Assembly: GCF_014640255.1 (NCBI RefSeq)
Contig: NZ_BMGP01000001.1
Location: 833,013 to 897,012, forward strand
DNA from: Subtercola lobariae
GTDB taxonomy: Bacteria > Actinomycetota > Actinomycetes > Actinomycetales > Microbacteriaceae
Length of the DNA stretch: 64,000 nucleotides
Direction of reading: 5' to 3'
Shown: positions 23,707-32,680 of the stretch, one piece after another
Position numbering within the stretch: position 1 is the stretch's first letter
Layout: every line of letters begins with the position of its first letter
Made by a program: the position numbers and the translations under genes
The notes under the pieces: generated by a model
What the model saw: the letters and a program-made list of their open reading frames with translations, nothing else
Databases searched by the model: none
What the model was told of the DNA's origin: nothing

Positions 23707-23972
23707 GTTACGTCATAGAACTTGCTCCCGCGGCCAGCCGCCAGCTTCGCAAGCTCGACCCGCAAGCACGCAGGCGCATTCAGGCGGTGGTAGAACTGCT
23801 CAGCGAAGATCCGCGCCCTCCTGCCGCTACACAACTTGTGGGCGGCATGGGGGAATGGCGGGTGAGAACAGGCGACTACCGGGTCATCTATCAGATTCGC
23901 GACGATCGGCTGCTGGTGTTGGTCGTTCGAGTCGGCCACCGTCGAGACGTGCACGTGCACGTGCACAGCTGA
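23703..23972 (+). CDS. RelE/ParE-superfamily toxin
   Basis: 89 aa. YVIELAPAASRQLRKLDPQARRRI, then DPRPPAATQLVGGMGEWRVRTGDYRVIYQIRDDRLLVLVVRVGHRRDVH is the RelE pattern. RelE toxins cut ribosome-bound mRNA; the basic residues expected for catalysis (Lys/Arg pairs, Arg in GEWRVR, GDYRVIY) are present. The end HVHVHVHS is His-rich. GTG start, coupled to the antitoxin. Cognate module with 23431-23706. Confidence 0.9.
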   Translation: MSYVIELAPAASRQLRKLDPQARRRIQAVVELLSEDPRPPAATQLVGGMGEWRVRTGDYRVIYQIRDDRLLVLVVRVGHRRDVHVHVHS

Positions 23973-24014
23973 ACGCATCGCCCGACAAACCGAACAGGGC
24001 CACGTGGCTGGTGG

Positions 24015-24521
24015 CTAGCCGGCGTCGGGGGTGGGAGTCGTGGTGCCGAAGAGGTCGTCAGCGCCGAGGCACTGGCTTGTCTGGGGAACGGCGGCGACGG
24101 CCGTTTGCAGGTCGATAAGTGCCGACGAGGCCGAGACGGCGTTGGAATCGACGATGACCTGCGTTGCGGGGCTCCGACCGAAGGTCGTGTAGGTGTACGA
24201 CGGCTTCTGGGAGTCGTCTTCGATCCAGTCGATGCCCGACACATTGACGCAGGGCAGCGTGGTCGGCCCGTACGGTTCGACACCGCAGCGCAGCAGCACA
24301 GACGCGGGGGAGCCCCACGCTGAGGTCGCCTGCGCGTTCGTCTCGCGCTGGTCTAAGCCGGCCACGGTCGAGGGCAATCGCACCATGATCTCGGCGCAGC
24401 CCGGGTCGGTGGCGCTCGCCGCCGGGTCGAGAGCGACAGTCGAAGCACAACCCGATAGACCGACGCAGGCGAAAGCGGCCACCAGGGCACCGGGAACGAG
24501 GAGGCGTTTACGAGCAGACAT
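24015..24521 (-). CDS. DUF3515 family lipoprotein
   Basis: 168 aa with a signal peptide (RKRLLVPGALVAAFACVGL) and lipobox LSGC, so it is predicted to be lipid-anchored outside the cell. The body has ALDPAASATDPGCAEIMVRLP and GVEPYGPTTLPCVNVSGIDW, features of DUF3515 proteins, found next to thiL and ddl in actinobacteria. Function unknown. TAACCT lies 7 nt upstream of the ATG on its strand. Divergent from thiL with only 23 bp between starts. Confidence 0.85.
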   Translation of the reverse strand: MSARKRLLVPGALVAAFACVGLSGCASTVALDPAASATDPGCAEIMVRLPSTVAGLDQRETNAQATSAWGSPASVLLRCGVEPYGPTTLPCVNVSGIDWIEDDSQKPSYTYTTFGRSPATQVIVDSNAVSASSALIDLQTAVAAVPQTSQCLGADDLFGTTTPTPDAG

Positions 24522-24544
24522 CTCTGACAGGTTACCGTTGTGAG

Positions 24545-25771
24545 GTGAGTACTCATGGGGCGCACCCTCAGCTTCCGGCCGACGATCCGCGCCAGAGCGG
24601 CGCCGCTGACCCGCACGACCTGGGCGATGCGCGCGACACGCGCGTCACTCGCGAGGGCGGCGCCGGCGACACGCTTGAGAGCGTGGGCGAGGTTGAGGCG
24701 CTCAAGCGCATTTTTCCGCGGTTGCCGAACGCGGCAGCGGCGCTGCTCGGGCCAGGCGACGATGCTGCGGTGATCTCGGCTCCGGATGCCCGGTTCGTGG
24801 TCACGACCGACATGATGATTCACGGGCCTGACTTTCGCCTCGCGTGGTCGACCCCACACGACTTGGGGTGGAAGGCGGCGGTCACGAACCTCGCCGACGT
24901 CGCCGCGATGGGAGCTACGCCCTCCGCTCTCGTGGTGGCTATTGCGGCTCCACTCTCGACTCCCGTCGCGACGCTCGAGGGCATCGCCGACGGATTGCGC
25001 GACGCGTGCGCCGCACTCGCTCCGCTTGCCGGCGTGGTGGGCGGCGACCTGTCGGTTTCGAATACTCTCACGATCGCCGTTACCGCCTTCGGCGACCTCG
25101 ACGGTCGAGCCCCCGTCGTTCGCTCGGGAGCCCGCCCCGGTGACATCGTGGCGGTCGCGGGCGACCTTGGTCGCGCCGGCGCTGGCATCTGGCTGCTCTT
25201 CGACCAGGCGACGTCGTCGGAGCCCGGGCTTGCGGCCGCCGAGCTGGCCGCCGCTGAGCCGGTCACGCCCATTCGCCAGCCATCTGGCAGCGCGCCGCGC
25301 GAGCCCGACGCCGCGCTCGGGCGGGTGATTCGCTCCCAGCACCCCGCTCTCGTCAACGCGCAGCTTGCGCCGATGTCTCCTCTCGCAGCCGGAGTGCTCG
25401 CCGCCCAGGCCGGAGCTACGTCGATGCTCGACGTGTCTGACGGGCTCGTTCTCGACGCCGGGCGCATTGCGACGGCCAGTGGATGCTCGATCGATTTGTC
25501 TCATGCGTTTATCGAAGCCGAAGCGAACGCACTGCGAGCAGTCGATGCCGTGGTCGGTGCACAAGCCGCCGACTTCGTGCTCTGTGGAGGGGAAGATCAT
25601 GCACTGCTGGCGACCTTCGACCCCGCGCACGATCTACCGGAGGCGTTTCGCCAGATCGGCGTCGTGCGGGTGCGAGAAGCCGGGCATCCACTGGTCACCG
25701 TGGGCGGCGAAGCCTACGTGAAGCCGGGCGGGTGGGATCCGTTCAACGACTGGAACGGCGCCGTTGGCTGA
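24545..25771 (+). CDS. thiL: Thiamine-monophosphate kinase
   Basis: 408 aa. Phosphorylates thiamine phosphate to thiamine diphosphate. Motifs: LLGPGDDAAVISAP (Mg2+ and ATP binding), VVTTDMMIHGPDF, KAAVTNLADVAAMGA, and C-terminal SMLDVSDGLVLDAGRIA with LCGGEDHALLATF. The N-terminal 40 residues before VGEVEAL look low in conservation, so the true start could lie downstream of the GTG 24545. A 60-residue region after LLFDQA has a Pro/Ala-rich insertion compared with shorter homologues (about 320 aa). Confidence 0.92.
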   Translation: MSTHGAHPQLPADDPRQSGAADPHDLGDARDTRVTREGGAGDTLESVGEVEALKRIFPRLPNAAAALLGPGDDAAVISAPDARFVVTTDMMIHGPDFRLAWSTPHDLGWKAAVTNLADVAAMGATPSALVVAIAAPLSTPVATLEGIADGLRDACAALAPLAGVVGGDLSVSNTLTIAVTAFGDLDGRAPVVRSGARPGDIVAVAGDLGRAGAGIWLLFDQATSSEPGLAAAELAAAEPVTPIRQPSGSAPREPDAALGRVIRSQHPALVNAQLAPMSPLAAGVLAAQAGATSMLDVSDGLVLDAGRIATASGCSIDLSHAFIEAEANALRAVDAVVGAQAADFVLCGGEDHALLATFDPAHDLPEAFRQIGVVRVREAGHPLVTVGGEAYVKPGGWDPFNDWNGAVG

Positions 25772-25966
25772 ACCGTTGAGCCGCCGACGTGGCACGTCGA
25801 ACCGGCGTGCGGCACGGGGCATCGCGAGCCTGTCGGTCGCCCGGCGTCACACCGCGACCGCTGAGCAATCGCCGTCACGATTGCCTATTAGAATCTCTCT
25901 GACGCCGCCGCGACAGACGTAGACGACACCACGCTGGCGAACAGGTCACGAATGGAGTTGCGTTCT

Positions 25967-26272
25967 ATGGGAAAACTGATCTACGGCACCCCCGGCGTCG
26001 AAATCGAGTTCGACGACCGTGTGCTGGCGCACCTGCGTGTGGTCATTGTGACGAAGCTGCGCCGCGGCGAATCGTTCACGATGCAGTATGCGTACGGGCC
26101 GGAGGCCGGTGCTGGGCACGCGAGCCTGTGGATGCACCCGTCGATTCCCTTACAGTTCAAGTTCTACGGCAGCAAAGAGCCCGCGCTGAACCGCGCCTGG
26201 ATCGAGGCGCTGATGCTCGGCGCGAGTACGACGGTGGGTCTGCAATTGCTGCCGGAGCCTGATCTGTCGTAG
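25967..26272 (+). CDS. DUF7882 family small protein
   Basis: 101 aa. MGKLIYGTPGVEIEFDDRVLAHLRVVIVTKLRRGESF, followed by ASLWMHPSIPLQFKFYGSKEP and NRAWIEALMLGAS, matches a small protein family widespread in Microbacteriaceae, often miscalled ATP-dependent DNA ligase. No catalytic residues of a ligase are present. ATG 25967 has GGAG 9 nt upstream; ATG 25952 does not. Role unknown. Followed by a strong bidirectional terminator. Confidence 0.78.
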   Translation: MGKLIYGTPGVEIEFDDRVLAHLRVVIVTKLRRGESFTMQYAYGPEAGAGHASLWMHPSIPLQFKFYGSKEPALNRAWIEALMLGASTTVGLQLLPEPDLS

Positions 26273-26295
26273 CAGACAACAACGAACGCGACGCA

Positions 26296-26339
26296 AAAAG
26301 GCTGAGGCGACCAGATCTCTCTGATCGCCTCAGCCTTTT
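26296..26339. terminator. Bidirectional rho-independent terminator
   Basis: A strong hairpin: AAAAGGCTGAGGCGA pairs with TCGCCTCAGCCTTTT around a loop, with A-tract and T-tract on the two sides. It sits between the convergent DUF7882 and MFS genes and should stop transcription from both sides. Confidence 0.9.
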
Positions 26340-26382
26340 GTGACGTCGGCTGACTCTTCGAAAGTCAGCCGACTAGTCGGCG

Positions 26383-28137
26383 TTAGTGGCGCGGGCCTGA
26401 CGTTTCGCCGCCGGGCGACACTGTGTCTGACTCGCTTTCGGTGAGCGCCGCAAGCTCGGCATCGGGGTCTGAACCAGACCCGTTCGCATAAGCCGCAGCA
26501 CGAGCATCCGCAGCACCAGCCTCGTCGGCCTGCACCTCGGCACCCGTCTCGAGCACCACATGAGTGGCGCCGTCGATCTCTAGCGACTCGGGCAGGATGT
26601 CGCGGTCGAGCGTCGTGGCGAGCGGCTTCTCCTTGACGAAGAACAGCAGCACCGTAGCGGCCAGCACCAGCGGAACCATGAGCAAGAAGATCGGGGTCAG
26701 CGAGTCGCTGTACGCACCGACGATGATCTGGCGAACGGAATCAGGCAGCGCACGAACCAGGTCGGGCGTGAGCGAGTTGTTGCCACCCGCGGTACCGGTA
26801 CCACCGGCAGGCAGACGCTCGGCCAGCAGGGTGGTGAGCTTCGCGGTGAACAAGCTGCCGACAACGGCGGTGCCAAGTGAGGCACCGATCTGGCGGAAGT
26901 AGTTGTTCGACGCGGTAGCCGTACCGACCACACGCAGCGGGAAGGTGTTCTGCACGATCAGGATCAGAATCTGCATACACATACCGAGCCCGATACCCAT
27001 GATGGCGAGGTAGGCGCAGATGATCCACACGGGCATCCCAGCGGTCATGGTCGACAGCAGCAGAAGCGCGACGGCCGTGATGAACGTGCCGATGATGGGC
27101 AAGAACTTGTAATGACCCGTGCGGCTGACGATCTGGCCTGAGCCGATCGAGGTGATCAGCAGACCCGCCATGAGCGGAATCATGAGCAACCCGGCCTGCG
27201 TGGCGTTCGCGCCGGTGACCATCTGCATGTAGGTCGGCAGGTAGGCGAGCGCACCGAACATGGCGATACCGATGATCAGACCCGAGATCGTGGTCAGAAT
27301 GAAGTTCTTCTGCTTGAACAAGAACGGGGGCATGATCGGCTCGGATGCGCGACGCTCCACCATGATGAACGCGACCGCAGCGACGACCGTACCGACGATG
27401 AGGCCGATGATCGTGGGTGAATCCCAGGCGTAGGTGTTGCCACCCCAGGTCGTGGTGAGCACGAGACCGGCCGATGCCAGTGCGAGCAAGACCATGCCTG
27501 CGTAGTCGATGCGCGGCTTGCCCTGAGAGTTCTTCGGCAGCTTCAAGAAGATGACGGCTGACAAGATGGCGAGAATGCCGAGCGGAATGTTCATCCAGAA
27601 GCCCCAGCGCCAGCCGGGCCCTTCGGTGAACCAGCCGCCGAGCAGCGGGCCGGCGACGCTCGAGAGAGCGAAGACGCCACCCATGATTCCCATGTACTTG
27701 CCACGCTCACGAGCGGGCACGACGTCAGCAATGATCGCTTGCGCGAGAATCATCAGACCGCCACCGCCCAGGCCCTGGATGGCGCGGCCCGCGATGAGCT
27801 GACCCATGTCAGGGGCGAGGCCACCGACAATCGAGCCAGCCAAGAACAGGCTGATCGCGATGATGAACAGGCCCTTGCGGCCGATGAGGTCACCGAGCTT
27901 GCCGTAGACGGGCAGCACGATGGTCGACGCGAGAATGTAGGCCGTGGTGACCCACAGCATGAGGTCGACGCCGTGAAGCTGGCCGACGATGGTGGGTAGT
28001 GCCGTGCTGAAAATGGTCTGATCGAGCGATGCGAGAAGCATCGCCACCATCAGGCCGGCGAACACCAGCAAGACGTTACGTCGTGATGTCGGGTCAGCCG
28101 CTCGAGCGGTTGGTGCCGACGAAGTTGTGGCGGTCAT
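26383..28137 (-). CDS. MDR-type MFS transporter (DHA2, 14 TM)
   Basis: 584-aa drug:H+ antiporter of the EmrB/QacA type. Motif A is GKLGDLIGRKG; motif C region is FALSSVAGPLLGGWFTEGPGWRW; about 14 hydrophobic helices. The last 60 residues are an acidic cytoplasmic tail. ATG 28137 overlaps the stop of the upstream TetR gene in ATGA, so the two are one operon (TetR first). Exported compound unknown. A longer in-frame start is not supported: it would run through the TetR gene. Confidence 0.92.
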   Translation of the reverse strand: MTATTSSAPTARAADPTSRRNVLLVFAGLMVAMLLASLDQTIFSTALPTIVGQLHGVDLMLWVTTAYILASTIVLPVYGKLGDLIGRKGLFIIAISLFLAGSIVGGLAPDMGQLIAGRAIQGLGGGGLMILAQAIIADVVPARERGKYMGIMGGVFALSSVAGPLLGGWFTEGPGWRWGFWMNIPLGILAILSAVIFLKLPKNSQGKPRIDYAGMVLLALASAGLVLTTTWGGNTYAWDSPTIIGLIVGTVVAAVAFIMVERRASEPIMPPFLFKQKNFILTTISGLIIGIAMFGALAYLPTYMQMVTGANATQAGLLMIPLMAGLLITSIGSGQIVSRTGHYKFLPIIGTFITAVALLLLSTMTAGMPVWIICAYLAIMGIGLGMCMQILILIVQNTFPLRVVGTATASNNYFRQIGASLGTAVVGSLFTAKLTTLLAERLPAGGTGTAGGNNSLTPDLVRALPDSVRQIIVGAYSDSLTPIFLLMVPLVLAATVLLFFVKEKPLATTLDRDILPESLEIDGATHVVLETGAEVQADEAGAADARAAAYANGSGSDPDAELAALTESESDTVSPGGETSGPRH

Positions 28138-28787
28138 TGGATTTTCTTCGTTACCTCTCTGACGAGCTCGATGGCTCGCCGTTCCAATTGATCCAAGTTG
28201 GCCAACTGGTCTTGTGTAGCTGCGCTGCCGTTCGTGACCCATTCCTTCACGGCGACGCGAACGCCTCCCGTGCAGAGCGCGAACAGCACATCGGCTGAGG
28301 GCTGCAAGGTCTCTGGCGAATCGCCTTCGAACCTCGGGTCTTTCTCGAGCAGGGTCTGGATGCCCGCGGTGAGCTGATCGGCCATGCGGGTCATTTGGGT
28401 GATGTGGCGACTGAGTAGTTCGGGGTGAGCCTTGACGACTTTCATGCGCGACATGTGCAGTTCTGAACTCGTCGTCGATGGTTCGATCACCCACAGCAGC
28501 AGGCTCACGATCGACTCGACAAGGCCGCCGCCGTCGGAAGCGGCCAGGTGCTGGGCGACCTCGTCATCGGTCAGTTCAGGGTTGCGCACGCCGAGAATGG
28601 CGTCTTCCTTCGAGTCGAAGTAGTTGAAGAACGTGCGCGGCGAAACGTCGGCGGCATCACTGATGGCGTCGACAGTGGCGTGGGCCAGTCCGTCGCGCAA
28701 GACCAGTTCAACAGCCACGCGTTCGAGCTTGGCCCGGGTCTCGGCGCGCTTCTTATCGCGCAATCCGAGGGGGGCTGTCGTTTCCAT
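28134..28787 (-). CDS. TetR family regulator of the efflux operon
   Basis: 217 aa. HTH: TVDAISDAADVSPRTFFNYFDSKEDAI, a TetR DNA-binding domain of the AcrR-like type. The C-terminal helical domain should bind the transported compound. Its 3' end overlaps the MFS start by 4 nt. Upstream lies an array of six 16-bp repeats with GCAA-N2-TTGC palindromes, beginning 21 bp before the ATG, which is most simply its operator array. So the operon is probably autorepressed and drug-inducible. Confidence 0.9.
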   Translation of the reverse strand: METTAPLGLRDKKRAETRAKLERVAVELVLRDGLAHATVDAISDAADVSPRTFFNYFDSKEDAILGVRNPELTDDEVAQHLAASDGGGLVESIVSLLLWVIEPSTTSSELHMSRMKVVKAHPELLSRHITQMTRMADQLTAGIQTLLEKDPRFEGDSPETLQPSADVLFALCTGGVRVAVKEWVTNGSAATQDQLANLDQLERRAIELVREVTKKIQ

Positions 28788-28807
28788 GTCTCAATTATTG
28801 CGCTTGC

Positions 28808-28903
28808 TGCAAAGTTTCGCAAGTGCAAACTTGCCCACCTGCAAATTTGCTGAGTTGCAAAGTTGCCGAGTTGCAACATTGCGCCACTGCATTATTGCAC
28901 CGA
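28808..28903. promoter_or_regulatory. Six 16-bp iterons with GCAA-N2-TTGC palindromes
   Basis: Six adjacent 16-bp units start at 28808, 28824, 28840, 28856, 28872 and 28888, each beginning TGCA. Units 2-5 contain GCAA-N2-TTGC inverted repeats; units 1 and 6 are degenerate. The array lies between rsmD and the TetR-MFS operon, directly before the TetR ATG. The tract is much more AT-rich than its surroundings. Most likely a multi-site operator. Confidence 0.75.
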
Positions 28904-28910
28904 TCGGCCC

Positions 28911-29486
28911 TCATTCAGGCGTCGTCAGCCACCATAGAGTGGTCTCGCCATAATCTTTTCGCCGGTCGAGCACGAATGCCGGCGGCAAGCTGGGTTGCGG
29001 TGACCGGGCCGTGCGTTCGATCACGATCGTCGCCCCCGCCGTCACATGGCCGGTCAGCCGATCGAGCGTTTCAGCGAGCTCGATCTCGCTGAGGTCATAA
29101 GGAGGGTCGATGAAAACCACGTCGAACTGCACGACTGACGAGCCCAGAAACGCATTCACCTGCTGCGTCACCACGGTCAGGCGCGGCTTTGTGGCTTTCG
29201 AGGCCGCGGCGGCGTTCAGGATGGTCGTGGCATTGCTCTTGGCGACGCGCGCCGCCGCCGGGTTCTTCTCTACGAGAGTCACCTCGGCCGCGCCTCGAGA
29301 CGCGGCCTCGAGCCCGAGCGCGCCTGACCCCGCATAGAGGTCGAGTGCGGCGCATCCGCTGATGAGGTCGCGCGACTCGAGCGCCGAGAAGATGGCCTCG
29401 CGCACCCGGTCGCTGGTTGGGCGGGTTCCTGAGGCAGGAACGGCGAGGCGCTGCGAACCGGCGAACCCGGCGATGATGCGGGTCAT
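28911..29486 (-). CDS. rsmD: 16S rRNA (guanine(966)-N2)-methyltransferase
   Basis: 191 aa, SAM-dependent methyltransferase acting on 16S rRNA during 30S assembly. MTRIIAGFAGSQRLAVP is the typical start, then TSDRVREAIFSAL, the SAM motif ALDLYAGSGALGLEAASRG, and the N6/N2-methylase motif VFIDPPYD. ATG 29486 is chosen to match the family N terminus; a longer frame upstream is Gly/Ala/Pro-rich and not conserved-looking. Divergent from recG over a 240-bp gap in which I see only a possible recG -10. Confidence 0.92.
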   Translation of the reverse strand: MTRIIAGFAGSQRLAVPASGTRPTSDRVREAIFSALESRDLISGCAALDLYAGSGALGLEAASRGAAEVTLVEKNPAAARVAKSNATTILNAAAASKATKPRLTVVTQQVNAFLGSSVVQFDVVFIDPPYDLSEIELAETLDRLTGHVTAGATIVIERTARSPQPSLPPAFVLDRRKDYGETTLWWLTTPE

Positions 29487-29713
29487 CGGGCGACCGGGGG
29501 TCGGTGGCTGGTGGAGGCGAGAGGCATTGCAGCAGGCTATCGCGCTGCCTGCAGCGCCGCCGCTGTCGCCGTGCTGACCGCCCCGCGCGGGCCCGCCTGT
29601 CTGCGCCGCCAGTCGGATGGGCACTGCCTCGCGTATCAGCCCTTCACAACGTGCACCGATCGCCGATCATGCACAGATCGCGGCAGACCAGCCGGCCTGT
29701 CACCCGCGAAGCC

Positions 29714-29719
29714 TAGAAT
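29714..29719 (+). promoter_or_regulatory. -10 element for leaderless recG
   Basis: TAGAAT followed by 7 nt and the recG ATG at 29727. No Shine-Dalgarno lies in this gap, which supports a leaderless mRNA. Confidence 0.45.
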
Positions 29720-29726
29720 CGGGCGT

Positions 29727-32057
29727 ATGAATGCGTCGGCAGTGCCCCCAGCGAGCTCGGCCCCGCGCCGGGGTTCTGGCGGCTCTGGCACCGGCCGCTC
29801 GGGCGCGGCAGGCGCCGCATGGACGAAATCTGACGATAAAGCGGTGCAGGCTCTCACCGCCGGCGAACGCCGTGCCGCGCTCGGCACAGGCTCACCGCTC
29901 GAAGCCAAGCTGTCGAGCGTTCTCGGCGGCCGAACCGCGGGCCCGCTGCAGAAGGCCTTCGCCATCACGACCGTGGGCGACATGCTCGCCCACTACCCCA
30001 GGCGGTACGCCAGGCGGGGTGAACTCACGGCCCTCAACGAGCTTCCGCTGAACGAGACAGTGACCATCGTCGCCGAGATTCGCACCGTCACCGAGCGCCC
30101 GATGCGTCAGCGCCGCGGTTCCATTCTCGAGGTCTCGATCTCTGACGGCCGCGGAATTCTGAGCCTGACTTTTTTCAACCAGTCGTGGCGGTCGAGAGAA
30201 CTGCGCCCGGGGCTCCGGGGAATCTTCACCGGCAAAGTGACCGAATACCGCAGCGCACTGCAGCTCGCCCACCCCGACTACAAACTGTTCGACGACCTCG
30301 ACCTGCTCGAACTCGATGGGTCAGTTTCTGAGAAGGCGAAGAAGTGGGCCGAGGCTCCGATACCGATCTACCCAGCCACGGGCACCATGTCGAGCTGGCA
30401 GATTCAGGCCGCTATGGCCCTGGTGCTCGAGGCGGCGCTGCCGGTCGGCGACCCCGTTCCCGCGGCGGTGCGAAAGGCGCGCGGGCTGGTCGATTTCAGC
30501 ACAGCGCTGCAGGGCATCCATCAGCCCCAGCGAGACAGCGACTTCATGAAAGCGCGCGACTCGCTCAAATTTCAGGAGGCTTTCGTGCTGCAGACGGCCC
30601 TGCTGCAGCAGCGGCAGGCCGCGCACGCTCAAAAAGCCGTCGCCCGGGTGGCGAAGCCGGGCGGCTACCTCGAGCGATTCGACCGCGCGCTCGCGTTCAC
30701 GTTGACGGGTGACCAAAGCCTGGTGGGCAGCGAGATCACCGCAGACCTCGCCAAAGCCGAGCCCATGAACAGACTGGTGCAGGGCGAGGTGGGTTCGGGT
30801 AAAACCCTCGTGGCGCTGCGAGCAATGCTCGCGGTGGCCGATTCGGGCGGCCAGTCGGCGCTCTTAGCGCCCACCGAGGTTCTGGCGGCGCAACACCTGC
30901 GGTCTATCGTGCGCGTGCTCGGCCCCGACCTCTCTGCAGAGCTGATGCCGACCCTGCACACCGGCCAGTTGCCCATCGCTGTGCGGCGCAAGGCGCTGCT
31001 GCGCATGGTGTCGGGTCAGTCGAAAATCGTCATCGGCACCCACGCGCTGCTGAGCGACACTGTGCAGTTCTACGACCTCGGCCTCGTGGTGGTCGACGAG
31101 CAGCACCGCTTCGGCGTCGAGCAGCGTGAGGCTCTGCGGTTGAAGGGCGCTCAGCCGCCGCACGTGCTCGTGCTGACCGCCACGCCCATTCCGCGCACGG
31201 TCGCCATGACCGTGTTCGGCGATCTCGACATCAGCACCATCACCGAACTCCCGGCGGGTCGCCAAGGTATTTCGACGTTCGTGGTGCCGCTTGCCGAGAA
31301 ACCGGGCTGGGCGGGTCGCATTTGGCAGCGCACGGCCGAAGAGCTCGCCAAGGGCAGGCAGGCGTTCTTCGTCTGCCCCGCCATCGAACCATCGGTGGCC
31401 GAACCCGCTGACGACCTCGAACCGGGCGAACCGGATGCCCGGCAGCTCGCCACCGTCACCGCAGTTCTGGCCGAGGCACGAGCGAACCCCGCTCTCGCCG
31501 GCGCCCGCATCGAGCCGCTGCACGGCCGCATGTCGAGCGAAGAGAAAGACCAGACCATGCAGGCCTTCGCCGCCGGCGAGATCGACGTGCTCGTGGCGAC
31601 AACCGTCATCGAGGTCGGCGTCGATGTGCCGAACGCCTCCACCATGGTGGTGATGGACGCCGACCGGTTCGGCGTCTCCCAACTGCACCAGCTGCGGGGT
31701 CGGGTCGGCCGCGGCGGGGTTCCAGGGCTCTGCCTGCTGGTCACGCACGCCGAACTCGAGACGCTCGCGCGCGAGCGGGTGGATGCCGTGGCCTCCACCC
31801 TCGACGGGTTCGAACTGGCGCAAATCGACCTCGAACTGCGGCGCGAGGGCGATGTGCTCGGCAGCACTCAGTCGGGTGGTCGCTCGTCACTGCGGCTGTT
31901 GCGGGTGGTCGCCGATGGTGATCTGATCGGTGAGGCGCGGGAGGCGGCGGCCGAGGTGCTTCAGGGCGATCCGGGGCTCGCCGAGCATCCGGAGCTGCGT
32001 GATGCACTCGCGCGGAGGCTCGACGAGACCGACCGTGCGTTCTTGGCGAAGAGCTGA
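29727..32057 (+). CDS. recG: ATP-dependent DNA helicase RecG
   Basis: 776 aa. Branch-migration helicase that reverses stalled replication forks. After a 40-residue low-complexity leader comes the wedge OB domain (TVTERPMRQRRGSILEVSISDG), Walker A GEVGSGKTLVALRAM, DEQHRFG (DExH), TATPIPRTVAMTVFGDLD and the C-terminal motifs TTVIEVGVDVPNAS and HQLRGRVGRGG. ATG 29727 fits a leaderless start. Divergent from rsmD, upstream of coaD as in other actinobacteria. Confidence 0.95.
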   Translation: MNASAVPPASSAPRRGSGGSGTGRSGAAGAAWTKSDDKAVQALTAGERRAALGTGSPLEAKLSSVLGGRTAGPLQKAFAITTVGDMLAHYPRRYARRGELTALNELPLNETVTIVAEIRTVTERPMRQRRGSILEVSISDGRGILSLTFFNQSWRSRELRPGLRGIFTGKVTEYRSALQLAHPDYKLFDDLDLLELDGSVSEKAKKWAEAPIPIYPATGTMSSWQIQAAMALVLEAALPVGDPVPAAVRKARGLVDFSTALQGIHQPQRDSDFMKARDSLKFQEAFVLQTALLQQRQAAHAQKAVARVAKPGGYLERFDRALAFTLTGDQSLVGSEITADLAKAEPMNRLVQGEVGSGKTLVALRAMLAVADSGGQSALLAPTEVLAAQHLRSIVRVLGPDLSAELMPTLHTGQLPIAVRRKALLRMVSGQSKIVIGTHALLSDTVQFYDLGLVVVDEQHRFGVEQREALRLKGAQPPHVLVLTATPIPRTVAMTVFGDLDISTITELPAGRQGISTFVVPLAEKPGWAGRIWQRTAEELAKGRQAFFVCPAIEPSVAEPADDLEPGEPDARQLATVTAVLAEARANPALAGARIEPLHGRMSSEEKDQTMQAFAAGEIDVLVATTVIEVGVDVPNASTMVVMDADRFGVSQLHQLRGRVGRGGVPGLCLLVTHAELETLARERVDAVASTLDGFELAQIDLELRREGDVLGSTQSGGRSSLRLLRVVADGDLIGEAREAAAEVLQGDPGLAEHPELRDALARRLDETDRAFLAKS

Positions 32058-32154
32058 GCCGCGCAATGGTTGAGCCGCGCAATGGCTGTGTCGCGCAACG
32101 TAACTGTTCGGCTGGTGCTCAGAGACCTTGCGGGGAGATTGGTAGCCTGAAGAG

Positions 32155-32640
32155 ATGAACACCATCGCTGTTGTCCCCGGATCATTCGACCCGGTCACTC
32201 TCGGGCATCTCGACGTGATCGAGCGCGCCGCCGCGATCTTCGACGAGGTGCATGTCGTCGTGGTGCACAACCCCGACAAATCGGCGCTGTTGCCCATCGC
32301 CGAGCGCGTTTCGCTGATTCAGCAAGCCATCGTCGACGGCGGCATCGAAGGCAATGTGGTGGTCACGTCGTGGAGCATGGGCCTGCTCGTCGACTACTGC
32401 GAAGAGGTGGGCGCGAAAGTGCTGATCAAGGGCATCCGTTCGCAGATCGATGTGGCCTACGAAACGCCGATGGCCATCGTGAACCGCAATCTGGCGGGCG
32501 TCGAGACGATCTTCCTCCTGCCTGACCCGGCGCACGCGCACGTGTCGAGTTCGCTGGTGCGGCAGGTCGCGGGGCTCGGGGGAGACGTGGCGCCGTACGT
32601 TCCGCGCGCCGTGGCAGAGTTTCTGGCTGCGCACGTCTGA
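32155..32640 (+). CDS. coaD: Pantetheine-phosphate adenylyltransferase
   Basis: 161 aa. Makes dephospho-CoA from 4'-phosphopantetheine and ATP. Nucleotidyltransferase motif [15 protein letters not shown], with TxGH; C-terminal [15 protein letters not shown] corresponds to the ISSTxVR motif. TAGCCT at 32143-32148 plus 6 nt and the ATG gives a leaderless layout. Standard length. Confidence 0.95.
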   Translation: MNTIAVVPGSFDPVTLGHLDVIERAAAIFDEVHVVVVHNPDKSALLPIAERVSLIQQAIVDGGIEGNVVVTSWSMGLLVDYCEEVGAKVLIKGIRSQIDVAYETPMAIVNRNLAGVETIFLLPDPAHAHVSSSLVRQVAGLGGDVAPYVPRAVAEFLAAHV

Positions 32641-32680
32641 CGCGGCTTTCCGGGCCCGGCTCGGGTGGCAGGATTGACGT

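Noticed and set aside
28138..28494. 119-residue N-terminal extension of the MFS transporter
   Set aside because: Runs antiparallel in frame through the TetR coding region; ATG 28137 overlaps the TetR stop and gives the normal protein start.
28808..28903. CRISPR array or plasmid-type replication origin
   Set aside because: 16-bp units are contiguous with no spacers; no Rep protein, DnaA boxes or partition genes nearby. A TetR operator array is simpler.
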